DNA from: Nibricoccus aquaticus
Lineage (GTDB): Bacteria; Verrucomicrobiota; Verrucomicrobiia; Opitutales; Opitutaceae
NCBI RefSeq assembly: GCF_002310495.1
Contig: NZ_CP023344.1
Span: forward strand, 4,357,501 to 4,421,500
Length of the DNA stretch: 64,000 nt
Direction: 5' to 3'
Under the pieces are notes generated by a model. It was not told the origin of the DNA. It saw nothing but the letters and a program-made list of their open reading frames with translations, and made no database searches. Positions 1 to 7,874 of this stretch are shown piece after piece; positions within the stretch are counted from its first letter, which is position 1, and each line of letters begins with the position of its first letter. A program made the position numbers and the translations under genes.

Positions 1-190
1 ATTCGAGCGCGAGCCGGGCCTGGCCTTCGGCGAGGTAGGCAGCCTCCTGGCCGCGAGTGTCGTATTTGCCCTCGGCTTTGCTTTCTTCGCTGGTCGCCTC
101 TTCACGAGCCATGAGCGCGGCGCGGGTGAGCGTGTCGAGTTCGGCAGTGAGTTTGGCGACGATGGCCTGGCGGAGAAGCGACTTGTCCAT
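1..190 (-). CDS. GreA/GreB-like protein, N-terminal part (truncated by window edge)
   Basis: Reading the minus strand from an ATG at 190 gives 63 codons of open frame that run off the left edge. The visible part begins MDKSLLRQAIVAKL and contains a Thr-Ser-Glu-Glu-Ser-Lys-Ala-Glu-Gly-Lys-Tyr-Asp-Thr-Arg-Gly stretch followed by EAAYLAEGQ. This resembles the helical N-terminus of small GreA/GreB-like proteins that carry an E(N/S)KAExKYDTRGxEAxYLA signature; this is recalled from the family, not searched. Such proteins have a coiled-coil N-terminus and a GreA C-terminal fold and may act on RNA polymerase. The C-terminal half is outside the window, so the assignment is tentative. The response regulator upstream on the same strand stops 41 bp before this start. 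Confidence 0.5.
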   Translation of the reverse strand, partial: MDKSLLRQAIVAKLTAELDTLTRAALMAREEATSEESKAEGKYDTRGQEAAYLAEGQARLALE

Positions 191-231
191 CGCGCCAGCG
201 AAAAGTCTGCGGGGGAAATTATCCAGCAAAC

Positions 232-642
232 TCAGGCGTTCTGGACCTTGCCCGCGTCCATGGCCGCATCGGGTCGCAGGTTGAGCAGACGGGCGACGCG
301 TTGGACGAGTTCTTTCGGGCTGAAGGGCTTCGTCAGGTAATCGAGCGCGCCGAGTTCGAGGCCGAGGTGCCGGGCGTCGTGCGTGGCCCAGGCGGTGAGG
401 ATCACGATGGGAATGGTGGCCGTGGCTGGCTGTCGGCGGAGGATTTCGCAGACGCCGAAGCCGTCGATGTCGGGCAGCATGAGATCGAGCACGATCAAGT
501 CGGGTTTGCGATGTTGTACGGAGTCGAGCGCCTCGCGGCCGCTGGCTGCGGTGTTTACCTCATAGCCGGATTTGGTGAGATGGAAGGCGACGAGCTCGGT
601 CACGTCCCGCTCGTCATCAACGCATAGAATGGTCAATGGCAC
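232..642 (-). CDS. Single-domain response regulator (CheY-like receiver)
   Basis: This is a stand-alone receiver domain of 136 residues with no output domain. The acidic pocket is Asp9/Asp10, the phospho-acceptor is Asp53 (VLDLMLPDIDG), the switch Thr is Thr83 (VILTAW) and the conserved Lys is Lys105 (YLTKPF), so all catalytic positions are present. The start chosen is a GTG at 642. The open frame extends upstream to 804, but those residues are basic and low-complexity and do not belong to the fold. An AAGG lies about 10 bases before the GTG. The next upstream gene is the divergent ParA-like gene, and no histidine kinase is adjacent. It probably transmits a signal by protein contact, as CheY or DivK do, but its partner cannot be told from the sequence. 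Confidence 0.85.
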   Translation of the reverse strand: MPLTILCVDDERDVTELVAFHLTKSGYEVNTAASGREALDSVQHRKPDLIVLDLMLPDIDGFGVCEILRRQPATATIPIVILTAWATHDARHLGLELGALDYLTKPFSPKELVQRVARLLNLRPDAAMDAGKVQNA

Positions 643-762
643 GCCGCAGTCTGGCCCTTGCTCGCGGCGTTGTGGTGACGGGCGCGTGACGAGTGGGTGA
701 AATCCCCGGAAAGAGCACCGCAAACTGCACAAAGTCCTCGCAAACAGAGTGCTGAAAAAACC

Positions 763-791
763 GTGAAAAGAGTACACGCGTCTTTTATACT
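763..791 (+). promoter_or_regulatory. Possible sigma-70-type promoter for the parA-like operon
   Basis: GTGAAA (763-768) and TATACT (786-791) are separated by 17 bases, in the 221-bp space between the divergent response regulator and the ParA-like gene. The -10 is good and the -35 poor. The ATPase start lies about 70 bases downstream. Identified by eye only. Confidence 0.3.
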
Positions 792-863
792 CGCGACGCC
801 GCACCGATTGACCAATTCAACTCTCTAGCGCACTGCGCGTTAAAACTTCTCCCCGCACCTCGG

Positions 864-1748
864 ATGGCTCGAAAAATCAGTTTCATCAATTACAAGGGCG
901 GCGTCGGCAAGACGTCGCTCATCGTCAACGTTGCCTCATGCCTCGCGAAGGCCGGGAAGCGCGTGCTGCTTTTCGATTTCGACACGCAGTCGAACGCGAG
1001 CATCTGGCTGCTGCGCCTGGAGCGTTGGAACAAGATTAACAACTCGAGCGAGGGCGCGGTGTATTCGATTTTCGAACCCGGGACGGTGCGCGTGAAGGAC
1101 TTGATCATAAAAGACGTGGTCGAGGATAAGAACGGCGACAAACTCCTCCCTGGCCTGGATCTGGTTCCGACGACGTTTAACCTCGTGGATCTCGAAGCGG
1201 AGTTCCAGGGCAAGCCCGGCTGCCCGCCGTACCTGATGTTCCAACAGCAGCTGGCCGAGGTCGAAGATAACTACGACTTCATCCTGTTCGACTGCCCGCC
1301 GAACATCCTGCGCGCGTCGCAATGCGGGGTGTTTTGCTCCAACGAAATCTACGTGCCGGCAAATCCTGACGCGCTCAGCCTTATCGGCTTCACGCTGCTC
1401 GTGGAAAAGCTCGTGAAGTTCCACCGCCTATCCGCCAGTTTCCGCACCGCCGAGATGGGCGCGCCCGCGCTGGTGAACGGCATCATCTTCAACTCGATCA
1501 AGGCCAACGTGGACATCGAGGTGCCCAAGATGCGGATGCAGCTTCGCATGAATCAATTTCGCACCGTCAAACGCGTCGCGCAGAACGCCAAGATTTTCAA
1601 CACGCAGATCCGCGACGCGATGGTCGTGCGTCGCGCCGTTACCCTCGGCCTGCCGGTGATTCTGGTGGGGCAGGAGGCTGAGCAAGAAGACAACGTCGCG
1701 CAGGACTACCGCGATGCTGTGACCGAGTTGATGAATCATTCCAGTTAA
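864..1748 (+). CDS. ParA/MinD-type partitioning or positioning ATPase
   Basis: This 294-residue protein is a deviant-Walker ATPase. The Walker A loop is KGGVGKTS (residues 11-18, with the signature Lys11), Walker A' is DFDTQSN (Asp38/Asp40) and Walker B is FILFDCPPN (Asp143). Such ATPases dimerise with ATP, bind DNA or membrane non-specifically, and place chromosomes, plasmids or protein clusters. No parB gene or parS-like repeat is adjacent. Instead two unrecognised genes follow after 28 and about 30 bp, one a long coiled coil, so this is more likely an orphan ParA serving protein positioning than a chromosomal parAB pair. Length is normal for the family. No Shine-Dalgarno sequence is evident before the ATG. 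Confidence 0.85.
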   Translation: MARKISFINYKGGVGKTSLIVNVASCLAKAGKRVLLFDFDTQSNASIWLLRLERWNKINNSSEGAVYSIFEPGTVRVKDLIIKDVVEDKNGDKLLPGLDLVPTTFNLVDLEAEFQGKPGCPPYLMFQQQLAEVEDNYDFILFDCPPNILRASQCGVFCSNEIYVPANPDALSLIGFTLLVEKLVKFHRLSASFRTAEMGAPALVNGIIFNSIKANVDIEVPKMRMQLRMNQFRTVKRVAQNAKIFNTQIRDAMVVRRAVTLGLPVILVGQEAEQEDNVAQDYRDAVTELMNHSS

Positions 1749-1776
1749 GCCAGATTTCCGCTTCATCGCTTTTCCC

Positions 1777-2826
1777 ATGCCGCCAAATTCAGACATCACG
1801 CCATCTTCCGGGGGCACACCGCCCGGCACTGGCAAGTTCAGTCCTCGCGAGTGGGACGTCGTGCGCACGGCGTTTCATACGTCGATCATGATCGACACCA
1901 CGCTCGCGGGCCTGGCTGAAAATCTCAACGTCGCCGCCTGGCCCATCAAGGGCGAGGACGAGACGCCGGCGAAGTACATCGACCTCACTTATCGCGAGCT
2001 GTGCGCCATGCCTGGTCTCGCGGGCAAGACTGAGCGTATCGATCTTCTCATCACGATTCTCCAGGAGACGCTGGCATTCGACGAGCCCTTTGGCGACATG
2101 GTGACGAACGACGCGCTCGTGGATGAGCGCGACAATCCGATCCTGAAAAACCTGAACAAGCTCGGCATCCCCGAGGAGTTTCCGATCTCGCTGATCGCGC
2201 TCACGCCGGAGACCCGCGAATTCTGCAACCTGGAAGGCATCACCACGCTGAAGGCTTTCGCCGTTTTCGCCCAAGGCATCTCGCACAACGTCATCCTCGG
2301 CGGCGATTTTCGCGCGTTACTCAACTCACTTTCTCACATCGACGAGCAGACGCTGTCACAGTTCTTCCCCTTCCGTCCGGGCGAGAAAGGACTGCATCTG
2401 CTCGAAGGCATCGCCCTGGCCGTTCGCGCGTTCCCCGATGCGATTGAGGCTTCTCTGGCCCAACGTTACGGCGCCATCCTCGGCACCGAAGACGCTGAAA
2501 AAGCCGAGTCAGCGCAGCAATCCGACGCGGACGCCGCCGAAGAGATCCTGCGCCAGCACACCGCGTCCTACATCGAGTATTTCCAGGCCGATCACGCCAA
2601 GCTCCAGGAGCAGGTGAACACCGGAGTCCCCGTCGCGCGCCTGGCGATCGTGCTCAAAGATCCGCTGGTCGAATCGATCGTGACCGGCCTGCTCAAACCT
2701 TACCTTGTACCGTTGGAGCAACATTCGCATCCGACCACCACGATCACGCCCACCGTCCAGACCGCAGAGCCTGCGGGTTCCAAAGGTGGGTTCTTCTCTA
2801 AATTTGGACGGCTATTTAAGAAGTAG
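1777..2826 (+). CDS. Hypothetical protein, likely partner of the ParA-like ATPase
   Basis: I do not recognise this 349-residue protein. It starts with a short Pro/Ser/Gly-rich stretch, followed by a mainly helical body with a DEPFGDMVTNDALVDE region, and a central part speaking of hydrophobic helices. An Ala/Glu/Asp-rich linker (around residues 240-270) precedes another helical part, and the tail is Gly/Lys-rich and basic (GGFFSKFGRLFKK). The amphipathic basic end could bind membrane or nucleic acid (inference). It has no signal peptide or clear transmembrane segment, so it is probably cytoplasmic. It lies 28 bp after the ParA-like gene and 29-32 bp before a coiled-coil gene in the same direction, which suggests one operon. 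Confidence 0.7.
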   Translation: MPPNSDITPSSGGTPPGTGKFSPREWDVVRTAFHTSIMIDTTLAGLAENLNVAAWPIKGEDETPAKYIDLTYRELCAMPGLAGKTERIDLLITILQETLAFDEPFGDMVTNDALVDERDNPILKNLNKLGIPEEFPISLIALTPETREFCNLEGITTLKAFAVFAQGISHNVILGGDFRALLNSLSHIDEQTLSQFFPFRPGEKGLHLLEGIALAVRAFPDAIEASLAQRYGAILGTEDAEKAESAQQSDADAAEEILRQHTASYIEYFQADHAKLQEQVNTGVPVARLAIVLKDPLVESIVTGLLKPYLVPLEQHSHPTTTITPTVQTAEPAGSKGGFFSKFGRLFKK

Positions 2827-2858
2827 CCACCAACTGCCGATAACTAGCAATTGCAGTG

Positions 2859-3566
2859 ATGTCCGCCGAACCCCAGCCCGTAGTCATCAAATTCCCGCCA
2901 CGGCCGAAAACGGAAAATCCGTTGGTGCTGCCGAGGCGGCGGCTGCGTTCTCCCTTTGAAATATCCGAGGCGACGGCCGAGACGCAAAAGACGATTGATG
3001 CGATCCGTTCGGCCACCCGGAATCCTTGGGGCGAGGCGCTGAACGTCGATCAGCAGAAGATGGCCGAGCTCGAAAAATCGCTCCGCCAGCTCACGCAGAA
3101 ACTCGAAGAGCGTGAACGCAGCCTGCAAGACCTCGAAGTGCGTCTCATCGAGCGCGAGCGCGAAATCGCCGAGATGGAGAACCTCCTGCAAGCCCGCGCA
3201 TCTTTGCTCGAAGCCGCCAAAAACAAGAGCGCAGCCAGCAGTGATAACCGCCAGCTTTCACACGAAGAACAGGCCGCGCTCCAAAAACTCAAAGCGGAGA
3301 TCGAGCGTCAGGAAAAGATGCTCCAGGAGCAGCGCGAAGGCATGAAAGAGCGCGAAGCCTTTCTGGACGACAGCGAAACCAAGCTTTTCGAAAAAGTGCA
3401 GCAACAGCAGGAAACCGAAACTGAGCTTGAGCAGCGCGAAGATGAGCTCAACCAGCGCGAGCGCCGTCTGCGCGAACGTGAAGCGGCTTTCGATCCCCAG
3501 CTGGCGGCAAAACTGGCGGCGGAAAAAGCGGCTGCCAGCAAGCCGCGTGGCGAATTCGCGGAGTAA
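2859..3566 (+). CDS. Long coiled-coil protein
   Basis: This protein has 235 residues from the ATG at 2859 (a GTG immediately before it is also possible). The first ~55 residues are Pro/Arg-rich and probably disordered. From about residue 65 to 225 it is almost continuous Glu/Lys/Arg/Gln heptad-like coiled coil, with repeats such as LEERERSLQDLEVRLIERE and a later LREREAAF segment. There is no signal peptide or transmembrane segment. Third gene of the ParA-like operon; coiled-coil partners are common among ParA-guided positioning systems, but a direct interaction here is inference. It could also be a scaffold unrelated to the ATPase. Confidence 0.75.
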   Translation: MSAEPQPVVIKFPPRPKTENPLVLPRRRLRSPFEISEATAETQKTIDAIRSATRNPWGEALNVDQQKMAELEKSLRQLTQKLEERERSLQDLEVRLIEREREIAEMENLLQARASLLEAAKNKSAASSDNRQLSHEEQAALQKLKAEIERQEKMLQEQREGMKEREAFLDDSETKLFEKVQQQQETETELEQREDELNQRERRLREREAAFDPQLAAKLAAEKAAASKPRGEFAE

Positions 3567-3574
3567 GCTGGCGA

Positions 3575-3686
3575 TCACCGCCCATGCGGTGACGCGCGCT
3601 GTGCCCTTCTAATTCGGTGCCCAGACCGACCTCGCGCGACCTCGCTGAGAAGCCCCCTGATCTGTCTGCGTGATTGACGAATCACG
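3575..3686. other. Two short perfect hairpins upstream of the pagL-like gene
   Basis: A 7-bp stem with a CCAT loop lies at 3575-3592 (TCACCGC/GCGGTGA), just after the coiled-coil gene. A second 7-bp stem with a GACG loop lies at 3669-3686 (CGTGATT/AATCACG), 30 bases before the pagL-like ATG. Neither is followed by a T-run, so they are not classical terminators. The second could be an operator or a 5' UTR hairpin. Confidence 0.3.
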
Positions 3687-3715
3687 TTACGCTGGCAGTC
3701 CAAGCCGACTCGTCC

Positions 3716-4231
3716 ATGTCGTCGTTCAAGTCTTTGGCGCTCGTCGTCACGTTCCTCCTCTCGCGCCTGCCGCTTGTTCATGCTTCTGCTTCGGCGGAGG
3801 CTCCCGCGTCCATTGCGGATGATCGGCTTGTTTTCCACGGCGGCGTTTCTGGGCTTTTCGACAGCGAGAAACCTCCGGCAATCGCGCTCGAATACCGCTG
3901 GAGCGCATCCAAGGCAGGCCTGCAACCGTGGCTGGGCGCGGGGTGGGCGACCGATGGCGCGATTTTCGCCGGTGGCGGGCTCTTGCATACGTGGCGGGTG
4001 GCTTCGCGCTGGGAATTGGTCACTGGATTCGGCCCTGTTTACTACGACCGGCACGAAGGACTCGATCTGGGCAGCCAGCTGGAATTCTACTCGTTCGCAG
4101 AGGCGGGCTGGGAAATTTCTCCCGGGCGGAGGCTGCTGCTACGTTTTGCGCACATCTCCAACGCGAGCATGTCGGAGATCAACCCCGGCACTGAATTACT
4201 CACCCTAGGTTTCAGCCTGCGACTGCCCTGA
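3716..4231 (+). CDS. PagL-like lipid A 3-O-deacylase (acyloxyacyl hydrolase family)
   Basis: From the ATG at 3716 the protein has 171 residues. A signal peptide covers roughly residues 1-26, followed by alternating beta strands typical of a small outer-membrane barrel. The catalytic signature is intact: His146, Ser148 and Glu160 in AHISNASMSEINPGTE. This keeps the spacing (His, +2 Ser, +14 Glu) known for Pseudomonas PagL. PagL removes the 3-O-linked acyl chain from lipid A in the outer membrane and so tunes envelope immunogenicity and permeability. An upstream in-frame TTG at 3674 is unlikely because it would precede the signal peptide with charged residues. It stands alone between the ParA operon and an outer-membrane-like protein. 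Confidence 0.8.
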   Translation: MSSFKSLALVVTFLLSRLPLVHASASAEAPASIADDRLVFHGGVSGLFDSEKPPAIALEYRWSASKAGLQPWLGAGWATDGAIFAGGGLLHTWRVASRWELVTGFGPVYYDRHEGLDLGSQLEFYSFAEAGWEISPGRRLLLRFAHISNASMSEINPGTELLTLGFSLRLP

Positions 4232-4308
4232 ATCGCGGGACCGGAACTTCTCACAACATTTGCTCGCAACTTTTTTATTAAGTAGGCGTCCTTGAAAGGC
4301 TCGTTTCC

Positions 4309-5682
4309 ATGAAATCCCTCCTCCCCCGTGTAGCACTGACCAGCCTGGCTCTTGGCGTTTGCGCCTCTGGATATGCCCAGGACCCCGTTCCCATCGAATT
4401 TTACCGCCCGCTGAAGAACAGTGTTTCCATCGGAGTGCGACGGATCGGAGGCGATGCGAAGGTGAAGTTCTCCGGGATCGGCCGTATCCCTTCGGTTTCC
4501 AACCCCGATCTGCTTAGCACCACCAACTCGCGTAGCTACGATAACGGGATCGTATATGCCGACGGACCGAGCGCCTACGAAATCAACAATACCGATACCA
4601 ACAACGACGGCGTCTTGGATGCTTATCGGAGTGTAACCACCGTGCCGGCCACGGATAGTAGCGACTTGGAAACAGTCACGACTTTCTCCCGTCTCGATAT
4701 TGCGGGTGGCCGCTACAGGCAGATGCAGAATGTCACCGTGCGGAATGTTAAGACCAACACACTAGTTTCATCCACCGACACTATTCTCGCTGAGTACTTG
4801 AACTACAGCGACGGCGCGACGCGCTACTGGGCCTACAACCAGCCGGGCCAGACCAACTCCACTAACGGCACGGTCGATATGAGCATCTATTCGGTCGCTC
4901 CCTCTGGATCGGTGGCCGAGGCGGAAAGCGACGGCAGCGCCGGCGTCGAGCTGCAATTCGCGCACGTCATCAAGCGCTACAAACGCTTCGAGTGGGGCAT
5001 CAATTTCTCCGCAGGCGCCTCCGAGATTAACGCCAAAACCCGCAAGCGCATCGGTGCGAATCTGGTCACGACGACCGATCGTTACACTCTGCGGACGGGA
5101 AGCTCGTTCGAGAATTATGCCTACTTTGATTCCACGGTTCATAATGACACGGTGACCGTCGATAGAGGGACTGTGGACGCCTCCGGAAATCCGATCACGT
5201 ACGACTATTTCGCCGAGAAAAACCATCTCCTCAGGCGGGATAACGCCCAGCGCATCCTAGACGGCGCTATCACCCCGAATGGAGCCAACGTCGATGGCTA
5301 CTGGCAGATCAAGGGTGCTTACTACATGCTCCGCCTCGGCCCGATCGTGCGCGTGCCGATCGCGAAAAAGTGGACCGTGTCGGCCAGCGCCGGTGGCGCG
5401 CTCGCCTTCGTCGGCAGCCGGTTTCTCGTGGATGAGTATATCGAGCTCCCCGACGTCATCGGAACCATCCGCTTTCAAGGCGAAGGCGAAGAAAAGGCGA
5501 TGGTGGGCGGCTACTACGCCGACGTTAACATTGAGCGCTGGCTGACCGTGCGCACTGGTTTTTTCGCAGGCTACAGCGTCGAGAAGATGGGCAACTACAC
5601 GCATGAATTCGCCGGTCGCAAAGCCGATGTCGATCTCGGGACCAGCGGCGGTTTCCGCCTCGGCATCATCACGCGCTTCTGA
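4309..5682 (+). CDS. Predicted outer-membrane beta-barrel / surface protein
   Basis: This 457-residue protein starts with a clear signal peptide (MKSLLPRVALTSLALGVCASGYAQ, likely cleaved after Ala-Gln). The rest is rich in Thr, Ser, Asn, Tyr and alternating hydrophobic residues. C-terminal strands such as TVRTGFFAGYSVEKM end in GGFRLGIITRF, a terminal aromatic as found in outer-membrane barrels. A Thr/Asn/Asp stretch (NTDTNNDGVLDAYRS) resembles a calcium-binding type loop. I cannot assign a family. A terminator-like hairpin lies about 30 bp after the stop, so it is probably transcribed by itself or as the end of a unit with the pagL-like gene. Confidence 0.7.
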   Translation: MKSLLPRVALTSLALGVCASGYAQDPVPIEFYRPLKNSVSIGVRRIGGDAKVKFSGIGRIPSVSNPDLLSTTNSRSYDNGIVYADGPSAYEINNTDTNNDGVLDAYRSVTTVPATDSSDLETVTTFSRLDIAGGRYRQMQNVTVRNVKTNTLVSSTDTILAEYLNYSDGATRYWAYNQPGQTNSTNGTVDMSIYSVAPSGSVAEAESDGSAGVELQFAHVIKRYKRFEWGINFSAGASEINAKTRKRIGANLVTTTDRYTLRTGSSFENYAYFDSTVHNDTVTVDRGTVDASGNPITYDYFAEKNHLLRRDNAQRILDGAITPNGANVDGYWQIKGAYYMLRLGPIVRVPIAKKWTVSASAGGALAFVGSRFLVDEYIELPDVIGTIRFQGEGEEKAMVGGYYADVNIERWLTVRTGFFAGYSVEKMGNYTHEFAGRKADVDLGTSGGFRLGIITRF

Positions 5683-5714
5683 TCGTCGATCACCCCGCAG
5701 ATTTCTGCCGCATT

Positions 5715-5749
5715 AAAGTGCCGCCGCGACGCAAGTCTGGCGGCTTTTG
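5715..5749 (+). terminator. Rho-independent terminator after the beta-barrel gene
   Basis: GCCGCC (5720-5725) pairs with GGCGGC (5739-5744), flanked by AAAGT on the left and followed by TTTT. It sits 38 bp after the stop at 5682. Confidence 0.55.
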
Positions 5750-5765
5750 TGTCGATAGAGAGGGC

Positions 5766-6065
5766 ATGCCTCATCATGGGCACAACATTCACCGTGACCG
5801 CCACGGCCGTCCTTTGCCGGCCACGTGTTCGCTGCGCCAAGCACCCGAGACCTTGCAGGCGTTTGCGCGCGCGGCGCAGGAGGTGGAGTTGTGCTTGAGC
5901 GAGGGGCGCTTGTTGAACTCCCACGAAGCGATGGCGCTCGCCGGAGGCGAAGCCCGCGAGAAGGAGACGCTTTACTCACTCGCCCGCCGGTTCGCGCAAG
6001 ACGAGGGCGTCGATCTCGTCGATCTCATCTGCGATCTGGAACGGAAATTTCCCGAGTACGTTTAA
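5766..6065 (+). CDS. Small conserved-looking hypothetical protein
   Basis: This is a 99-residue soluble protein. The start at 5766 is chosen because GAGAGG lies a few bases before the ATG, and the longer open frame begins inside a terminator hairpin. The N-terminus is His/Arg-rich; the rest is helical (ETLQAFARAAQEVELCLSEG and EKETLYSLARRFAQDEGVD). It ends with an acidic amphipathic helix, DLVDLICDLERKFPEYV. The strongly helical, well-biased C-terminus suggests a real gene. I do not recognise a family. It converges on ispH, with only 2 bp between the stops. Confidence 0.55.
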   Translation: MPHHGHNIHRDRHGRPLPATCSLRQAPETLQAFARAAQEVELCLSEGRLLNSHEAMALAGGEAREKETLYSLARRFAQDEGVDLVDLICDLERKFPEYV

Positions 6066-6067
6066 CG

Positions 6068-7840
6068 TCAGCGGCTTGCTGCGGCGCTTTCCACATCCGC
6101 CAGTACCGCATCGACTGAACGCAGCGACGTCGCCGGGAACAGGCTGTTGATGCGCGTGATCACCTGCTGGATGATCCCATCCGGGCAAGACGCTCCACCG
6201 GTGAGTAACACTCGAAACGGCCGCCCGCTTTCCCCAACCGGAAGTGGGTGGATTTCTACCATATCGTGGCCGTGTCCACCCACCGGGCCTTTGGCGGGAA
6301 ACACATAATGCTCCACCGCGTCGCGCGACTGGATGTTGGCCTCGCTCTGGATGAAAAACGCGCGCTTCCCGAGACGTTGCTCGCACAAGCGATAGAGCTG
6401 GTAGGTGTTCGAGGAGTTCTTCCCGCCTATGACGAACGCCGCATCGAGCGGCTCGGCGAGCGCACGGCTGAGCGCGTCCTGATTCACCTGGGTCGCGTAG
6501 CACAACGTGTCTCGTTTGCCTCCGCCACCGACGCGAGCAGTTGCCTCGGTGTCGCCATAAAGCGCCGAAAAAACTTCGCGCAAGTGGTCGATGATTTCCA
6601 GCGTCTCATTCATGAGCAGCGTCGTCTGGTTCACGATCGCGATGCGCGCGAAATCACGGTCCACGTCGAAGCCCGGCGTATGTTTGCCGGCGAATTCGCT
6701 GTAGAACTTCGCGCGCTCCGCCGGATCGCGACTCGTGATGAGCTCACCCAGGCGGCGCGTTTCCTCCAGATTGCGCACGATGACGGCGTGCGCGTGGCGT
6801 CGGGCATTGGAGAAAGTCGCCTTGGTTTCCTCGTGCTCGTGTTTGCCGTGGATGACGACGGTGTAGCCTTCCTGGCCGAGCGCGCGCGCGGCCTTCCAGA
6901 CTTTCTCCACGAGCATGCAGGTGGCGTCGTACTGATAAACCGGCACGCCTTTGCGCACGAGCCGGCGCTTGTCGTCATCGGTCGCGCCAAACGCCGGGAT
7001 GATCACAATGTCCTCGGAGGTCAGCGTGTCCCACAGCGTGACTTCACCGGGCTCGCCGCGTGCGACACCACCGGAGGCCAGATGCGGTTTACCTTTGTCG
7101 GTCTGCAAATAACGCAGACCGCGACGAAGCAGATCCTCGTTCACGAACGGATTGTGAATGAGTTCGCTGAGCATGAAGACGCGGCGCGTGGGATTTTCGG
7201 CGAGCGTTTCGTAGGCGCGCTCGATGGCGTTCTTCACACCGAGGCAGAAACCGAAATGACTCGGCAGCAGGTATTGCACGGCGCCGAAATCGAGCGCGAC
7301 GGGAGCGGCGGCGGTGCGTTCGTGGGTGCGCGCGAGAGCCTTGATGGCGGCGCAGAGCTTCGACTGGTAGAGCGTGCGGGCCGCGTCATCGAGCTGGTAA
7401 ATGCCGCGATTGCGGGATTTCTCGGTGCGGAATTTGTAGATGAAATCGTTTTCCCCGAGATGCAGATACGGGATCTCGATGAGGTACGGATCGATCCCGG
7501 CGAGAATCGCGGCGAGGGTGGGAGAGAGCGATTCCGGCGAAGCTTCGAGCTCAGCGAGGGAGCGGAATTCACAACCGCCCGCGATCACGCCGCTGCTCGC
7601 AGGCACTTGCGAAAAGAAAACGCGTACCGGAGTTCCTTCCGCTGTCGTACAAAAATATTCGGCGGACGGTGTGTGCTCGGGGAACGACCGATGCAACTCA
7701 GCGTTCACCGCGTCCAAATCTTCTCCCTGAAATGCTGATTCGTATCGTCCATCACGAGACATCACAGCGAGCTGGTTGCTGGGATTAAACGCCAGCACGG
7801 CGACACGTTCGTTCGCGACCGGGATAGATGCGGAAACCAT
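6068..7840 (-). CDS. ispH: 4-hydroxy-3-methylbut-2-enyl diphosphate reductase with N-terminal extension
   Basis: IspH reduces HMBPP to IPP and DMAPP in the last step of the MEP isoprenoid pathway. From the ATG at 7840 the protein has 590 residues. The C-terminal ~395 residues are the plant/cyanobacterial-like IspH core. The three [4Fe-4S] cysteines are Cys199 (HFGFCLGV), Cys308 (DATCMLVEKVW) and Cys552 (TGGASCPDG), and the substrate His/Glu motif is IHGKHEHEET. Bacterial IspH is normally about 310-400 residues. The first ~190 residues here (for example VAVLAFNPSNQLAVMSRDG) match no domain I know. The two parts share one uninterrupted frame, so this is a fusion or extension rather than a frameshift. 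A TTG five codons upstream is an alternative start. It is monocistronic and convergent with the small gene to the left. Confidence 0.9.
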   Translation of the reverse strand: MVSASIPVANERVAVLAFNPSNQLAVMSRDGRYESAFQGEDLDAVNAELHRSFPEHTPSAEYFCTTAEGTPVRVFFSQVPASSGVIAGGCEFRSLAELEASPESLSPTLAAILAGIDPYLIEIPYLHLGENDFIYKFRTEKSRNRGIYQLDDAARTLYQSKLCAAIKALARTHERTAAAPVALDFGAVQYLLPSHFGFCLGVKNAIERAYETLAENPTRRVFMLSELIHNPFVNEDLLRRGLRYLQTDKGKPHLASGGVARGEPGEVTLWDTLTSEDIVIIPAFGATDDDKRRLVRKGVPVYQYDATCMLVEKVWKAARALGQEGYTVVIHGKHEHEETKATFSNARRHAHAVIVRNLEETRRLGELITSRDPAERAKFYSEFAGKHTPGFDVDRDFARIAIVNQTTLLMNETLEIIDHLREVFSALYGDTEATARVGGGGKRDTLCYATQVNQDALSRALAEPLDAAFVIGGKNSSNTYQLYRLCEQRLGKRAFFIQSEANIQSRDAVEHYVFPAKGPVGGHGHDMVEIHPLPVGESGRPFRVLLTGGASCPDGIIQQVITRINSLFPATSLRSVDAVLADVESAAASR

Positions 7841-7874
7841 GGAGCGTCGAGCCAACTAGGCTGCTCCAAACGGG

